Shown here piece after piece: positions 11,697 through 23,617 of a stretch of DNA of 64,000 nucleotides. The notes beneath the pieces were generated by a model. It was not told the origin of the DNA and searched no databases. It worked only from the letters and a program-made list of their open reading frames with translations. This DNA is from Nautilus pompilius. Taxonomy: Eukaryota > Mollusca > Cephalopoda > Nautilida > Nautilidae. Where the stretch lies: the NCBI GenBank assembly GCA_018389105.1, contig JACATO010000304.1, positions 3,038,001-3,102,000 of the forward strand, in the 5' to 3' direction. Positions within the stretch are counted from its first letter, which is position 1. Each line of letters starts with the position of its first letter. The position numbers and the translations under genes were made by a program.

Positions 11697-13721
11697 CTAA
11701 CCCGAGGAATGCACGTAGTGTTTGCGTATCGTTTGTGGTGGCATCGCTTCGATCGCCTTAACATTCGACGGGTCCGGACGACGGCCGTGTTGGTCAACGA
11801 TGAAACCGAGGTACTTGACACAGTTCAATCCAACTTGGCACTTCTCAGGGCGTACACGAAGACCGTACTCATCGAAACGTTCAAGTACCGTTTCCAACTT
11901 CTTGAGCAAGTCTTCGTTGTCTGTTCCAATGACGATGACATCGTCCAAATAAGCTGCAGCTCCTTGAACGTCGCGCAGCATGGTATCCATCAGCTGTTGG
12001 AATATTGCAGGTGCTGTTTTGACACCGAAAGGCAATCGATTATACTGAAACAATCCTTTGTGGGTATTGATTGTCAGTAGTACTCGGGAGGAGGCTTCTA
12101 CTGGAATCTGCAAGTGAGCTTCTGCCAGGTCCAGTTTTGCAAAGCATCTTCCACCGTTGAGTTTTTCAAACAAATCTTCCGGTACAGGAAGAGGATATTG
12201 ATATTGTTCCAGCGCGTTGTTCAACCCGGTTGAAAAATCAGCACACAGTCTGATTGAGCCATTGGGTTTCTTGACCACTACGATAGGCGCTGCCCAAGCA
12301 GAATAGTTGATAGGTGATATCACACCAGCTTGTTCCAGACGTGCAAGTTCTTGTTCCACTGTGGCGAGTGCAGCATAGGGCACGAGACGTTTTGGACGGA
12401 AAACAGGTTTGACTTCGTTGCGGAGAGTCAATTCGGCTTCAAATTTGGTGCAGAGGCCGAGCCCCTTGGCGAAAACTGTTGGATGCTTCCGTTCCAGCGC
12501 CTCTTTGATCGATATCTGTATCGTCGAAACACCAGGTGAGGCTGTTTGAGACGTGTCGATTCGGCTGCAGATTGAGTTCAGTGGTTGATCAAGAAGTTGG
12601 AGTTTTTCGATCCAATCGAGTCCGAGAATGTCCAAATCCTGATGTTCCGTGAGGTAACATGCGCCTTGGAATGAAATGTCATTCATTAATACGGCGCAGG
12701 AGATTTGACCGTTGATTTTCAGTGAGCTCCCGGAAGCGCTTCGAGCTGTTTGAGACGTCGGTTGAACTGTTGGTCTGCCAATTAGGTTCCATGTCCGATA
12801 TGATATCAGAGTGATATCGGAAGCGGTGTGCTTCTCTTTTATGTTGACCGGAACATACTTCCGCTTGACTTGTGAAGTGACCGAACACGTTGACGTGATT
12901 TCTCTCGATCGCCTTGTTTGGCGTCGGGACTGATTGCCATCGGAATAATTAGCTCGCATTGTATAACGTTCAACTCCACAGCAGTCTTCTTTATGCCCGT
13001 GCTTGTGGCATTTCGAACATGTGTACCGTTTAAATTTACAGTATTTTGAATAATGCCACTTTCCACAATGCCAGCAGGGTGTGAGAGATTGTCTGCGGCT
13101 TGACGTCTCTTGATTGACGCGTGGTTCTTTGGCTTGAATTGGTTGCCGTTGTTCCACCATTGCGGTATCATGCTTCAAATTGGCCAGACGTTGGCATTCT
13201 GTTGTCATCGATTGTAGGGTGAGGTCTTGGTCCTGCTCCAATTGGTTGATTATTATTCGTGTTCTGATGTCGGCGTCTTGGGTTGACTGTAGACCGCATG
13301 CAAAGATGAGACATTTGAATTGGTCATCTGTCATGTTCCGCAGCTTGGAACGTTCGCATTCCCGGTTGACAGTGCCCGCATACGTGACCCAGTCATCGCT
13401 TGGGTTCTTGACCAACTTCAGACATCGGAATCGGACATTGAAGAGTGACGTCCGTTCTCCGAAAATTTGCGATAACGTGCTGACTGTTTCTGCGAAACTG
13501 CAATCCCGAGGATTCTTCGACAAGATGTAATTGACGTACCGATCATTCCCCAACTTCCTCAGCAGCATGCGCACCTTTTTAGCGTCATCGACGTGCACCA
13601 TTTCGACATTGAAGATGTCCTCATACTTTTTGAACCAGCAATCAAACGTGATGCCATTGACCTGGTCGAATTGAAACTCACTAATTGAATTCAGGATGGC
13701 TTCTGTTGCATTTTGCTCCAA
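11697..13721 (-). pseudogene. Gypsy gag-protease-reverse transcriptase, broken
   Basis: This 674-codon frame holds gag (about residues 1-250), two zinc knuckles (CWHCGKWHYSKYC near residue 216, then CSKCHKHGHKEDCC), an aspartic protease region (about 300-385) and reverse transcriptase (about 430-670). RT retains KLDLAEAHLQI, LPFGVKTAPAIFQ and the catalytic YLDD (about 11,940-11,951). The protease active site reads HTASD where the family has an aspartate (D-T-G/A-S), so the catalytic Asp is lost. The frame begins with TTG at 13,719-13,721, just after an in-frame TGA; local sequence AGATTGGAG suggests an original ATG was disrupted by one inserted T. The frame closes within the RT thumb because of a frameshift. 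Nucleocapsid, protease and RT would act in the cytoplasmic particle; this copy cannot be active. Confidence 0.93.
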
Positions 13722-13740
13722 TCTTCACTTGCCAATTTCT

Positions 13741-13998
13741 GTATTTCTTACAAAACTGGAATCTCATTTTTTCTAAATATTCCAATAAACATGCTGATGG
13801 TTCTTACTGGAAGACCAAGTTTGTAAAACAATTTCTATAAGTGCCAAACCTATTTCGATATATGCACCGATTTGTTGTCTATCACAATCACTCAGAAAGT
13901 CAATTTTACACATATTTTCACAATTCATAATTAATAATTTTTGTTGAAAATTATTAATGGTTATTTCTATACATGAAAATTTTATTTAGAAAACCCTA
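13741..13998. other. Gypsy 5' flank with hairpin
   Basis: No LTR copy is recognisable. A perfect 12-bp inverted repeat (ATTAATAATTTT and complement) at 13,930-13,941 and 13,947-13,958 encloses a 5-nt loop. Confidence 0.4.
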
Positions 13999-14094
13999 GA
14001 AATTTCTAGAATTTTATATATTTCTGATAGTTTCCAGAACATAATACAAATTTAAAGAATCGTGTAAATTATAATGGAAAATTCTAGAATATTC
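13999..14094 (-). promoter_or_regulatory. Heat-shock-element cluster with TATA box
   Basis: A perfect four-unit heat-shock element (GAAnnTTCnnGAAnnTTC, 14,077-14,094), a two-unit element (14,032-14,039), a minus-strand TATATAAAA (14,020-14,012) and a perfect three-unit element (13,999-14,011) lie within 96 bp. On the minus strand the order is HSE, HSE, TATA, HSE, pointing toward the gypsy gag start 280-300 bp away. It may be a diverged or foreign 5' LTR U3. Function is inferred from motif content only. Confidence 0.4.
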
Positions 14095-14174
14095 TGGTTG
14101 ATGCAAATTGTTAATGGGCAGATATTTTTTTTCATTTTAAAACAACTCGTCCATATCGTAATTGTTTTTAAAAC

Positions 14175-14175
<1 letters not shown>

Positions 14176-14222
<47 letters not shown>
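14176..14222. repeat. (TTA)n microsatellite
   Basis: An uninterrupted array of about 15 TTA units beside the HSE cluster. Confidence 0.95.
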
Positions 14223-17200
14223 TAAATTTACTTGCTCAGTTTATTGAAAGGTGAATTAAAACAACCGGTATTATGGTAGCCATGCCACTGATTAGCTATC
14301 ACTCAACTAGTTACAGCTGAAGGATTATACCAATGTGATCATTGTCTTAAAGGGATAAAAACTTCACAACGACTGTGATAAACAGAAAGGCGAGCGCCAT
14401 ACTGGAAAAATAATCAATACAGATTCTGTTTAGAATTTAAACAAAATTTTATTATTTTAAAACAAAGATTCTTGTTTACTTCCGTTTCGTGCTAATGTAT
14501 ATTTCACATATTGTCACTTGACACTATTATTTTATTTAACACGTTTGCATTTGAATGACTTTTTAATAACATGTTTAGAAATTGTTTTTTTTTTAATATT
14601 GATTTCTTTGCATAATTTTAATTCTAACCCTGTAGATGCAGCGTTTGTTGTTTTTTTTTGCCATTCGATAATAAATCAGACTGAGAAGTATTTTATTTTA
14701 ATCAGTCAACCATCCCAGATAAAAACTGCTGTTTTTTATGTTTATTTAACGGTAGATTTTTCTAAGATTTACATTCGACTAGGGCAATTTTAGTGTTTAA
14801 CTGTTGTCTAGTCTTTTTATTTGAAACACCTATTAATTTTCCACTAAAACATTTACAGTAAAACGATTCTAACGTAAGTCATTAAGCTGAGAATTTATTT
14901 CACTCTGAAGTGCTTTTGTTATTTGTACTGAGCTGAACAACACTGATGAAGGAGGAGGATATTTATCCTATGTGAAGTTGAAGCTTGCGTGAGCAAATAC
15001 ATTGTCTAATGACTGAAAAAAATTTGGTGGAACAGTTTATGAATATACCTTCAACCATTCTTTCTAAACTTAAAAAAAGAGTCAATCTTTATAGAAAAAC
15101 AATTCTCAGATGCATCTTTGCTCGTTGTTTAGAAAATCGATAAGAAGATTTTAAGGCCTGCGACAAAGACATCCAAATATAAGGTGTCTCCTATTCATTG
15201 TCACAACATTGTGGAAAACTGAGTGAAATCTTTATTTCTTTTACCCTGAGTTTTATCTGTGGCGGACCATTTTAAGGAGGACTGAATGAATGGCTAAGCG
15301 CAATTCCATCCACCAAGACCTTATTTTAAAACCATCTACACGGTTAAGGTTAATGAACGCATTTCGTAAAAAACCACAAATGCTCCAAACAAATTAGGCT
15401 CATCATTTAGGGAATTATTTACCAGCTTTGTTATTTCAATACGTATGGTGTGGAGAGATGGATAATCAATCAAACTTTTGCCGTAGATTAGAAGAATGCA
15501 AGTTAATTTGATAAAGCTTTATAATTATAAAAAAACACTCAGAGTATTTACCTAATTATCTTCTTTTTTATTTATTTAAAATTACAAGTTAGCAATCAGC
15601 TTATAGAAAAATCCATTGTGGAAAAATATATTAGTTTCAACAGCAAATTGAGAAACATGCCTGTGATTAGCTTACTGTTTGTAAAACGTAATTATTCGAG
15701 TTCTTATAATTTAGCTAAAAAGTATTCCACTGATAATGTAATTCAAGAGATAGCGATGTTTCAGACGCTGAGTGAAGATTTCCTATGACCAATTAGCAAC
15801 CACTGTGAAAGTGCCAGCCTCCGCCAGTTCAGCCTCGGTATCCCGGCTGTGCTGGACAGCGCGCTGCTGTTCTGAGAAAATTGCTTCAGAAACAAACGCT
15901 ATATCCAAAAATAAAGCTGTGATGAAATAATATGTCAAAAAATAAATAGAAGACAACAGAAATTAATATAAATATTTTTTCTATTCATGCTAAACTGACC
16001 GATTAATATTTTGTTTAATTATATCTGAATGCCTGATTTAGGAGAATTATTCATTTGTAAAAGAAAATGGAAATATTGATTTCCATTCGCGAATTACAAC
16101 AATTAGAGTAATTTCTTGTTTTACTTTTCGGTTTTAAGCAGAATTATTTACTCTTCCTTCCTGCTGATTCACCTAACCATATAACCAGAGCTGTACTGCA
16201 AGTTAATATTTTGTTCCCGACACTCACGATCTGACCGGACCGAAATGGTGATATTAGGGCGGCTGTTGGATGGACAGTGCTCGAAGTTACACGTTGTTGT
16301 CGATTTCATTTACATTTATTAACTTTTTTTAACTATACAGACTCCAGAATAGTCGTTTACATCGCAATATCCTTAGTTTCAAGAGAAGGTTGGAGTACAA
16401 TAGAGTATTCTGCGTGCTGCCATAATAAGATTAAAAGAGAGCGCCCATCGCCGCGAAAATGATCTACCAAAACCAAAGCTTTCAGGAAAGAGGAAGATAC
16501 CAAACAAAAAAAAGGATGACAATTTTTATCACATCATGTCTGAACTTGCCTACTGAACAGGAAGACACCATTACTTCAGTAACATCCATAGTCTCTAGAA
16601 TTAATCATTTATTTTTAATGTAAGTGCTCGAAATTTTGATGCTTATAATTTGTTGCTTTTCTGCAACAGTCTGCTTCCAGATGTATTAAGTTTAAATTTT
16701 CAATAATTGTTCTTTACTTTCCACTGTTTCAGATAGTTAGATCGCCATCGTGATCATGGACGGCGTTAAGTGAACCCCAAAATCTGTTAATAAAGATTTT
16801 ATCTACTCCATAATAATAAGTTGTTAAGTCATTAATTTCAGAAGATTTTAGTTAATTGAAACTGTAGATGCTTTTTTTTTACAAGTACGATCGACGATAT
16901 CACTTTCATGTCACGATTACTGGAAACAGAAACATGCGTCATAGTTGTGCACAGCGATACTGTGACGGATTTTACGTCGCTGTTTTTTGGAATTTGTAAA
17001 GAAAAGGTATAAAACTAAAAGCTGAAACTCTGGTAAGTTGAGATTATCGGTTTTAACACTGAAACCAAATCAGCTGTAATAAATGATGAACGTCGATGTG
17101 CAGACCTCAGGTAAACACGTGGACGTAATATCACAGGTTTCTTGTGTGGTAAAGAAAGAAATCTCAAAGAAAAGACTAAAAGCTATATGTGACACGATGT

Positions 17201-18255
17201 GACTGTTAAACTCCGCCCATCTGTGTAAATATCGGCATGGAGTCATATAAATAGCTTACACAGATTTTCGGTGTTCTTATCTAGTTTTTATTAAAGATCC
17301 TATTTGTCAAGCGCTAACTTTCAATTGTTTTTCTCCAAACAGACATTTACATTTATAGTTTGAAGTGACTTTTGAGAGTTGGTGCAATAAATTTTCAAAG
17401 GATTCTCTGAAATAACCAAGCTTTGGCATTAATGTTTCCATCTATATGTAAACATTTCTGCAATTACTAAACAGTAGAATAAACACAAACTGCCGGTTTT
17501 TCTCTTACCTTCATGCATATAATTGTTTTGAATACTAGGTAAAAATTATATGCATATTTAATCTTTTCCATTTTTAAATGCTAACTAAATTACCCGAGTG
17601 ATAATACAGGAGCTGAAATATTTTTGCCTGTCGTATTTCATTTGATTTCTGTAAAGATAGTATTTAAAATTAGATTGCTGCAAATTGAGTGCTTAATCTT
17701 GGAGACATTTAAACGGCCAGAAAGATATAAATGGTTCAAGCCATAAACATTTGAAAATTTTATTACACACTTAATGAGAAATTAAAGATAAATCTTCTCC
17801 TGGGTTGGCTCGCTCTTTGGATTATGGATTTTTATGTGCAATAATTACATTTTACAAATATAAGAAAATTAAATGATTTTAAACATCAAGTACTTCCTGT
17901 TGTTTGTGTCAGGACAATTATACAAAAAAGTAATATTTTAAATCATATCCTTAGAGGTAATTATTTAATATAAATTTCTGTCATCAACAGAACTTCCTCT
18001 AAATATGTGATCTTGTTTTCTTCTGCGAATATTTCAGGCAGACGAAAATAAACAGATTTTTCTGAATAGATGCGTCCATTTTAAAGAATTTAGAGCTAAA
18101 GAAACTTGTTTTTAATTTATCAGCCGTAGACTATTGGATAATATATGAAATCTAGCGTTTTTCAGTGGTTGTCAGATTGCAAATGATATTGATAAATTAG
18201 ATGAAAATAATAACCCGACAGTTTGTTTTTTTTTTAATTAGTGATAACTAAATTA
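14223..18255. other. No recognised feature, AT-rich
   Basis: No coding motif or element end was found. A slightly GC-richer patch at 15,810-15,880 has no recognisable content. Confidence 0.4.
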
Positions 18256-18567
18256 CGGTAAAGTCTTTGTTATCCGGTACTCATGGGACCGAGCAGATGC
18301 CGGTTAATCGAGACTTCTCAATATTACACTGTTAAAAGATTTTAAAAGTTTGGTTCACAGACACTGTACACACCATAATGGTGACCGACAACTAACAGCG
18401 CCACCATCTGCAAGCGTGGGAGAGTTAACATCCGGGATCTCGAGTGACAAACTCCGGTATATGCCAGGTGCGAGCATTCTGGAGGTCGATTTCTAAAATG
18501 TAGAAATGCATTGAGATATTTTTTTTAAATTTCCGGTTACTAAAGTTTTGGATAACAAAGACTACTG
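18256..18567. mobile_element. pogo/Tigger-like MITE with TA duplication
   Basis: A 312-bp non-coding element. The left end CGGTAAAGTCTTTGTTATCC and the right end, which read in reverse complement is CAGTAGTCTTTGTTATCC, form imperfect terminal inverted repeats sharing AGTCTTTGTTATCC. TA dinucleotides flank both ends (18,254-18,255 and 18,568-18,569), as in Tc1/mariner-superfamily insertions. The interior also carries TTATCCGG and GCCGGTTAAT sequences like those of pogo/Tigger termini. No transposase remains. Assignment to pogo-like elements rests on the terminal sequence style. Confidence 0.75.
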
Positions 18568-18569
18568 TA

Positions 18570-19160
18570 TTATTCATTAAAAGGTACATGCATTCTTCGT
18601 GTATATCATCCGTTTTATTTTTCCTTTAACTACTTTCATATCAAGTTCAGGATTTCACTTGTAAACTCTGTCCATCACCGTCTCCCTCCTACAACTGCTT
18701 CTCGCCATATTTCCCAGCACCTTTTACATTTATGCTGACTCCCTGTAGCTCCATCTCTCTATTTAGCGTGTTGAGCATACCACTACAAAAATTACATCGT
18801 AATGGAAATCTTCCAATTCTTTCCTTTAGTCAGCCGCAATCTGTGCAGATGATCACCGCGGAGACTCGACATTTACAAACAAAGCTCCAGCTGAAAGATT
18901 TACACAATATTCTACCATCCTTACCTGCTTTCATTCACCGTAACCAGGTCAAGTAGGAAATATTAACAGACATGTTCTAACTTTCTATCTTATTTTCCAC
19001 CCAAAAAAATAATTCAATCGTAAGTTATATCCCTGCTAATGGTAACAAGAGTCATGAACTCAAAATAAAGAATTACCAAGAAAATTACCACGAGCGACAT
19101 AATTTGTTCGAGTCATTCAAATGGTAGATGAGTTTAGACTTGCCGGCATCTATATCATTC
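18570..19160. other. No recognised feature
   Basis: A 74-codon open frame at 18,732-18,956 (+) shows no known motif. Nothing else was seen. Confidence 0.35.
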
Positions 19161-19203
<43 letters not shown>

Positions 19204-19218
19204 TATTATTATTATTAT
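19161..19218. repeat. (TTA)n microsatellite with one phase slip
   Basis: Two TTA runs joined by a one-base phase change near 19,200. Confidence 0.95.
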
Positions 19219-19299
19219 AAGCGAGACTATCTCACAAACGGGCGGCTAAAATTGTCCTTGCATTACTGGATTTATGTGTTTTGTTGTATTTTCATCGTT

Positions 19300-20700
19300 A
19301 CATTTTTAAGCAAGCCTAGTCTGGCTGGCCACTCCTCCTGTCAGCCACAGCAGCTGTTTGTTAAAAGAGAAAAAATGGCGTCTCTTAGTAGCACCGTCCA
19401 ACTGTTTTCATAACGGGTCCCTCTTGCCGTTTCCGCGGATTGGCAGCTTAAGCCGAGCAGCACAAACAGCCGTCTTCACTGGACACAAAACCAGCCTCCC
19501 ATCTTTCTAACGCACACAAATAATATCGATGGGGAACACAATTGAAAATTTATACGTGTTTTATAAACTTGTTATAAAGAAACGCATCGTGTCGCCATAC
19601 TGCATAGTGTTGTCTGCTATGATATTTTAAGAAAAATAGTTTGAGTACTGCAGACATTAATTAAATAAAGCATTGATAAAAATAAGTAAAACTTTTCACT
19701 TCTTTATTATCAAGTTTCATCTTCCGCATTTTTTGCCACTCGTGTTACTTAATTATACTGTTCCCTCTACATATTTGTCATTCGGAAAAACAAATGTCAA
19801 GAGAGGAACTATTGTGAGGTCTGCCGTAGTAGACTGCTGCCCTGACGATGCTATATACTAGTTCGCGAGTAATTACACTAATTAGCTAAAATGAAGTGTT
19901 AATGATTACAAGGAAATCGAAAACTATCAACTTTTTGTACTGCAGAGAAAAAGAAAGATGTTACTCTAATTTTACTTTAGAATGTCTTTATAATACATTT
20001 TAAACACAACTCGGACTTATAAATTGTTAAAATAATAATGTATTTCGTTTAAATTTTATGGTTTTCATAGTTATTTTTCGAAATATTTTACCTGTGACAC
20101 CATGCACTATTAAATTATATTACAATGATAATGAGATGTCTGTAGACGGATCCTTCAGAAATCAAGTCTTATTCTTATAAAATTATTATTGGCAAGCAAC
20201 AGAACTTCGGGGACTAATTTTCATAAAACTCTCGTAATAGATTACATGTAGAAACGAATTTTATAACACAAAATGCGTAAGCACTAAGTATACTGGCCAT
20301 CTTAGAAAACAAAACACTGGAAATTCTGGCATAAAATCAGCCCAAGATTTTATTGCTAAATATGCGGCTATGAGAAGCCAACTCACTCTTGTGTCACTGA
20401 ATATGAACAACGAATTCGCTTCGAGCAAGGAAAGAGTAAAGTTTCAGGTAACATGTAAAAATCCATATACTGCAGCACATGCAATTTCTGAGATGGGATT
20501 TAAAGGCCCAGTCACTAGAGATTACAAGAATAGTTTCTGCGAGAGTCTAATTGGTGGGGTAGAGGGGATTTCTTGGTGTGAGGAGGAATTTCTGAGGCAA
20601 CAAGGACACACGTAAGTAAACCGTTGTGTTTACTTTAACAACGTCTTTTAGGGCTTGCATATGACTCACATCCAGTACACTCAACTACACGCCAGATCGC
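19300..20700. other. No recognised gene
   Basis: A modestly GC-rich patch at about 19,320-19,510 has no motif. A frame open from about 20,239 to 20,612 (+) ends beside a GTAAGT (20,612-20,617), but its length is within chance expectation and it matches nothing I know. Confidence 0.3.
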
Positions 20701-20739
20701 TAACAGACAGAACCAGCCTGGAGTTTCTACAGCGAGTAC

Positions 20740-20960
20740 GCTGCATTCCGTACCTGGCCATTATTAACACCTGATCTGGCGCCGATACAGCACCATGGGC
20801 CGTACGAGTTTTGTGTTACGAAGTAGAGAGCCTTTAGCTTTGTGCACCACCACGGATTCCCCCTTATTTGTCTGGAGTAAGGTCTACAGCACAACTGACA
20901 GTAGACACACGAATATTCGCACAGGGAGATTGGTGCGTACTCTTTTAGACTTGCTTATCG
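20740..20960 (+). pseudogene. Possible Tc1-like transposase fragment
   Basis: The frame starting near 20,755 reads WPLLTPDLAPIQHHG, resembling the W-P-x-x-SPDLxPIE-x-x-W motif that carries the last catalytic residue region in Tc1-family transposases; here the position of the acidic residue is Q. No other transposase motif could be tied to it with confidence, so it may be a very short relic or coincidence. Confidence 0.3.
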
Positions 20961-20964
20961 GAGA

Positions 20965-22430
20965 CCACCATTTTGTTCATTCCTAGGCTTTTGAAATTAC
21001 CTCCTTTGCAGTCGTCAAACTTGCAATAAAACAAACGAAATACCAAGAGATCTGTTATTAGTGCTAAGTTGAGAAATGTCAGCTCTTTTATCTGTATAAA
21101 TGTTTCCTCTATAACTTCTTCACGTTTCAAATATCAGGTATACATACGTTTTCAAAGATTGTTAACATAGTGTTTAATTAATCATTCTAAACTTGTATTA
21201 TTGCGTTCTCAGAAAAGCAACGTTTACTTCGAATTTACATTACATTTAATGTTATAAATACCATATGGGTAACAGGTTATCATTAGGATTAAATGATAAC
21301 ATTTAATTACAAATGAAATCCGTCGTTCCGTTTAAACAGCCGTTTTCGATGTTTTAGGGTATTTTTTAATAGAGCGAACACAGATTTTTGGCTACATGTT
21401 TTATGCATTTTCGGGATCGAGAAAATGTCTCCAAGGGGATAGGAAGCAGTTACTACAGAGATAACCGTACGGTGCTGATAGCTAGACTATTCCAAGCTGA
21501 GCTGGCGCGACACGGAGCTGAGCGTGAAGTCACTGAGCATTACTTTGTACTGATGTACTACAAACAAAACCTTATTTGGTCGAGAACCAGCCAAAAAATA
21601 AATTTTGTAAAATGCAAATTGAAAACCCTTGAGCGAGAAAGGCTACAGCTGGATTGAATTGCTGCCGTGTTTACTTCGTCTATGAAGAAAGCTAACAGAA
21701 CAACGTCACGTGGCATTCAGACGGCGTTAAAGACGGTGAGTAAAAGATAAAGATGCTCTTTGGGGTCCATCTTTATTTCAGTCGTTAAAGGAACAATGCA
21801 AGTTCTGATTTTCTTCCACCACAGGCGGTGTTGACAATATCCAACCTTATCAGTTTCTTCTTGCAGTTATTAAATTTTACTACAACTATTATTACTAATA
21901 GCCACTAGTTAATAAGGTCTTGATTAATAGTATATCGTGCATGAGGAAGTAGCGCGCGTATTTGTCCTGAATAGAGTAGATATTGTGCAGCTAGTGTACG
22001 AACTGCGTATCGATTAGTATTATGACGTGTGATTTGGTGGCAATAGGAGAAATCATATACGGCAACGTTAGTCCAGAAGGGAAGGTATCCTCACATTTCT
22101 GGAAATCCAACCGATGGTAGAGTTCGATCAATAATCATAAACAGACGGCATGAGTTGATAAGCATAAACTTGAGCAGTATAATATTCGAAATCTGCATAA
22201 CCATCCTCTCGCGCGCTCTTTCGCCGTATCTCTTTGTTCTCCGCCTATTGATTTTGTACATTTTCACTCATCTGGATATATTTTACTTAATTTTTTTTCC
22301 CCTAAAAGGATATTTTAAGACAACAGTTAACGTTTCAAAGAACTTTGCTTGAGATTGAAAACAACAGCAACAATAAGAGAAAATCAATACAATTGCAGCA
22401 AATATTCAGCACATAAATAGGTTTAAAACT
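20965..22430. other. No recognised feature
   Basis: The 89-codon frame at 21,388-21,657 (+) has mixed composition and no family signature. Otherwise AT-rich sequence. Confidence 0.35.
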
Positions 22431-22569
22431 GGGTGGTGGTGGTGAAGACGTTCCTTGGGGTATTCCGCGGAAAATAAACAATCTCAGAGAAAAGTCGACT
22501 AAATAAATCGTTTTAGACTCCAGAAAAAGAGGTACGTTTCGGCTTTCATTGGCTGCTGTTGTTGTTGCG

Positions 22570-23509
22570 TCACCTCAGGCGCCTGAGGATAGTCCTCAGT
22601 AGCGCTGTGACTGCACGTGGAAGTCGAGAGAGTTCGTCGTAGGAGAGACCCAGCTGATGGTGATGACGGTCCACCAGGAAGGCAAGGCAGCGCATCCAAA
22701 GGTGTTCGGATGACTCTTCCTCTTCCGCGCAGAACAGGCAGATGTCGGTCTCGGCTTTGCCTGTGAGGCACAGCCAGCGTCGGAGTTTTGGATGATGCCA
22801 GGACCGAAACCTGATGAGGTCCGTCAGTTCTGATTTCCCCAGTAGACTTCCTCGCTCGGCGTGCTTGTCTGCAGTGATGGCGTCGATCCAGTCGGCGGAT
22901 GCTAGCCTGGCGTGTGGACGCATCTACACCCTTTTCGACTGGTGTTGCGGCTGAGCCCAACCTTGCCTGTTTGTCTGCCATGTCGTTCCCCATCAGGTTG
23001 CAATGACCGGGTACCCAGACTATGTGTACCTCCTTGGTTGTTAGTAGTTGGGAGATGGTCGATTGCGGTGCCAGCACGGAAGAATCTGGTTGTAGCGGAT
23101 TGCCAACGGCTTCGACTAATGATTTGCAATCACAGACGATAGTCGCGGAATGCCAGTCATCTTGATTCTCTAACCATTCGAGGGCGGTTTGTAGTGCCAC
23201 CTTTTCGGACAGGTAGGAACTGCTGGCATGCCATTGGTGGATGAGGTCCGTCCCCTGTAGGACCACTAAGCCAGCTCCGCCGTTCCTGACACCTTCCATA
23301 GTGGATCCATCAGTGTAGCGTTGAATGTCGGTTTCGCCGGCATCTTTGATGATCTGGACAGCTCTTGCAAGCTGTATGGAGGTTGGCATCGATTTGTCAG
23401 CCGGTGTCAGCAAAATGGGTGCTGGAGGTGGGCGATCCGACGGTGGGGGAAGAGGTAGCGTGACTATGAAGTCTTGCAGGAGGTTGAGTTCCGTCAGGCC
23501 AGGATACAC
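22570..23509 (-). pseudogene. LINE RNase H domain and terminal CCHC motif, frameshifted
   Basis: RNase H residues are visible in RYTDGSTM, EKVALQTALEWL, CDCKSLVEAV and HCNLMGNDMADKQ, so the acidic catalytic set and the conserved His look intact. A frameshift near 22,920 moves the C-terminal part into another frame (22,923-22,570). That part contains CLFCAEEEESSEHLWMRC, a C-x2-C-x8-H-x4-C motif typical of the end of RNase H-bearing LINE ORF2 proteins, followed by a stop. The 3' untranslated region then runs to about 22,436. The domain would remove RNA from the RNA:DNA hybrid during target-primed reverse transcription. Confidence 0.88.
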
Positions 23510-23617
23510 TTGACTTCGCCAGTCGCTCCTTGCCAGTCTGCGCTTGACGTCGCGCTGTCACGGCGAGGTGAAACCAAGAGTCAGCTTTCAGAAGAGACAG
23601 GGTCCTAAAACGAATGG

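Larger units (their letters stand above)
9430..13740 (-). mobile_element. Ty3/gypsy LTR retrotransposon, degenerate
   Basis: A minus-strand element with the order gag, protease, reverse transcriptase, RNase H, integrase, polypurine tract, 3' LTR. The domain order with integrase last is diagnostic of Ty3/gypsy (Metaviridae-type) elements; no env-like frame or chromodomain was seen. The body is about 4.0 kb plus a 316-bp LTR. The pol region is interrupted by at least three frame disruptions and an in-frame stop. Searching 13,740-14,300 by eye shows no copy of the 3' LTR, so the 5' end is truncated, replaced or too diverged. Style of the C-terminal integrase region and paired zinc knuckles resembles Mag/K02A2.6-like gypsy elements, but lineage is not assigned. 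Confidence 0.95.

Noticed and set aside
13741-14222. A standard 5' LTR of the gypsy element
   Set aside because: The start and end sequences of the 3' LTR and its CCAAT/TATA spacing are not repeated here; only an HSE core is similar.
20239-20612. About 124 open codons ending beside GTAAGT, considered as a host exon
   Set aside because: A run this long is expected about once or twice by chance in 64 kb of this composition; there is no acceptor and no recognisable domain.
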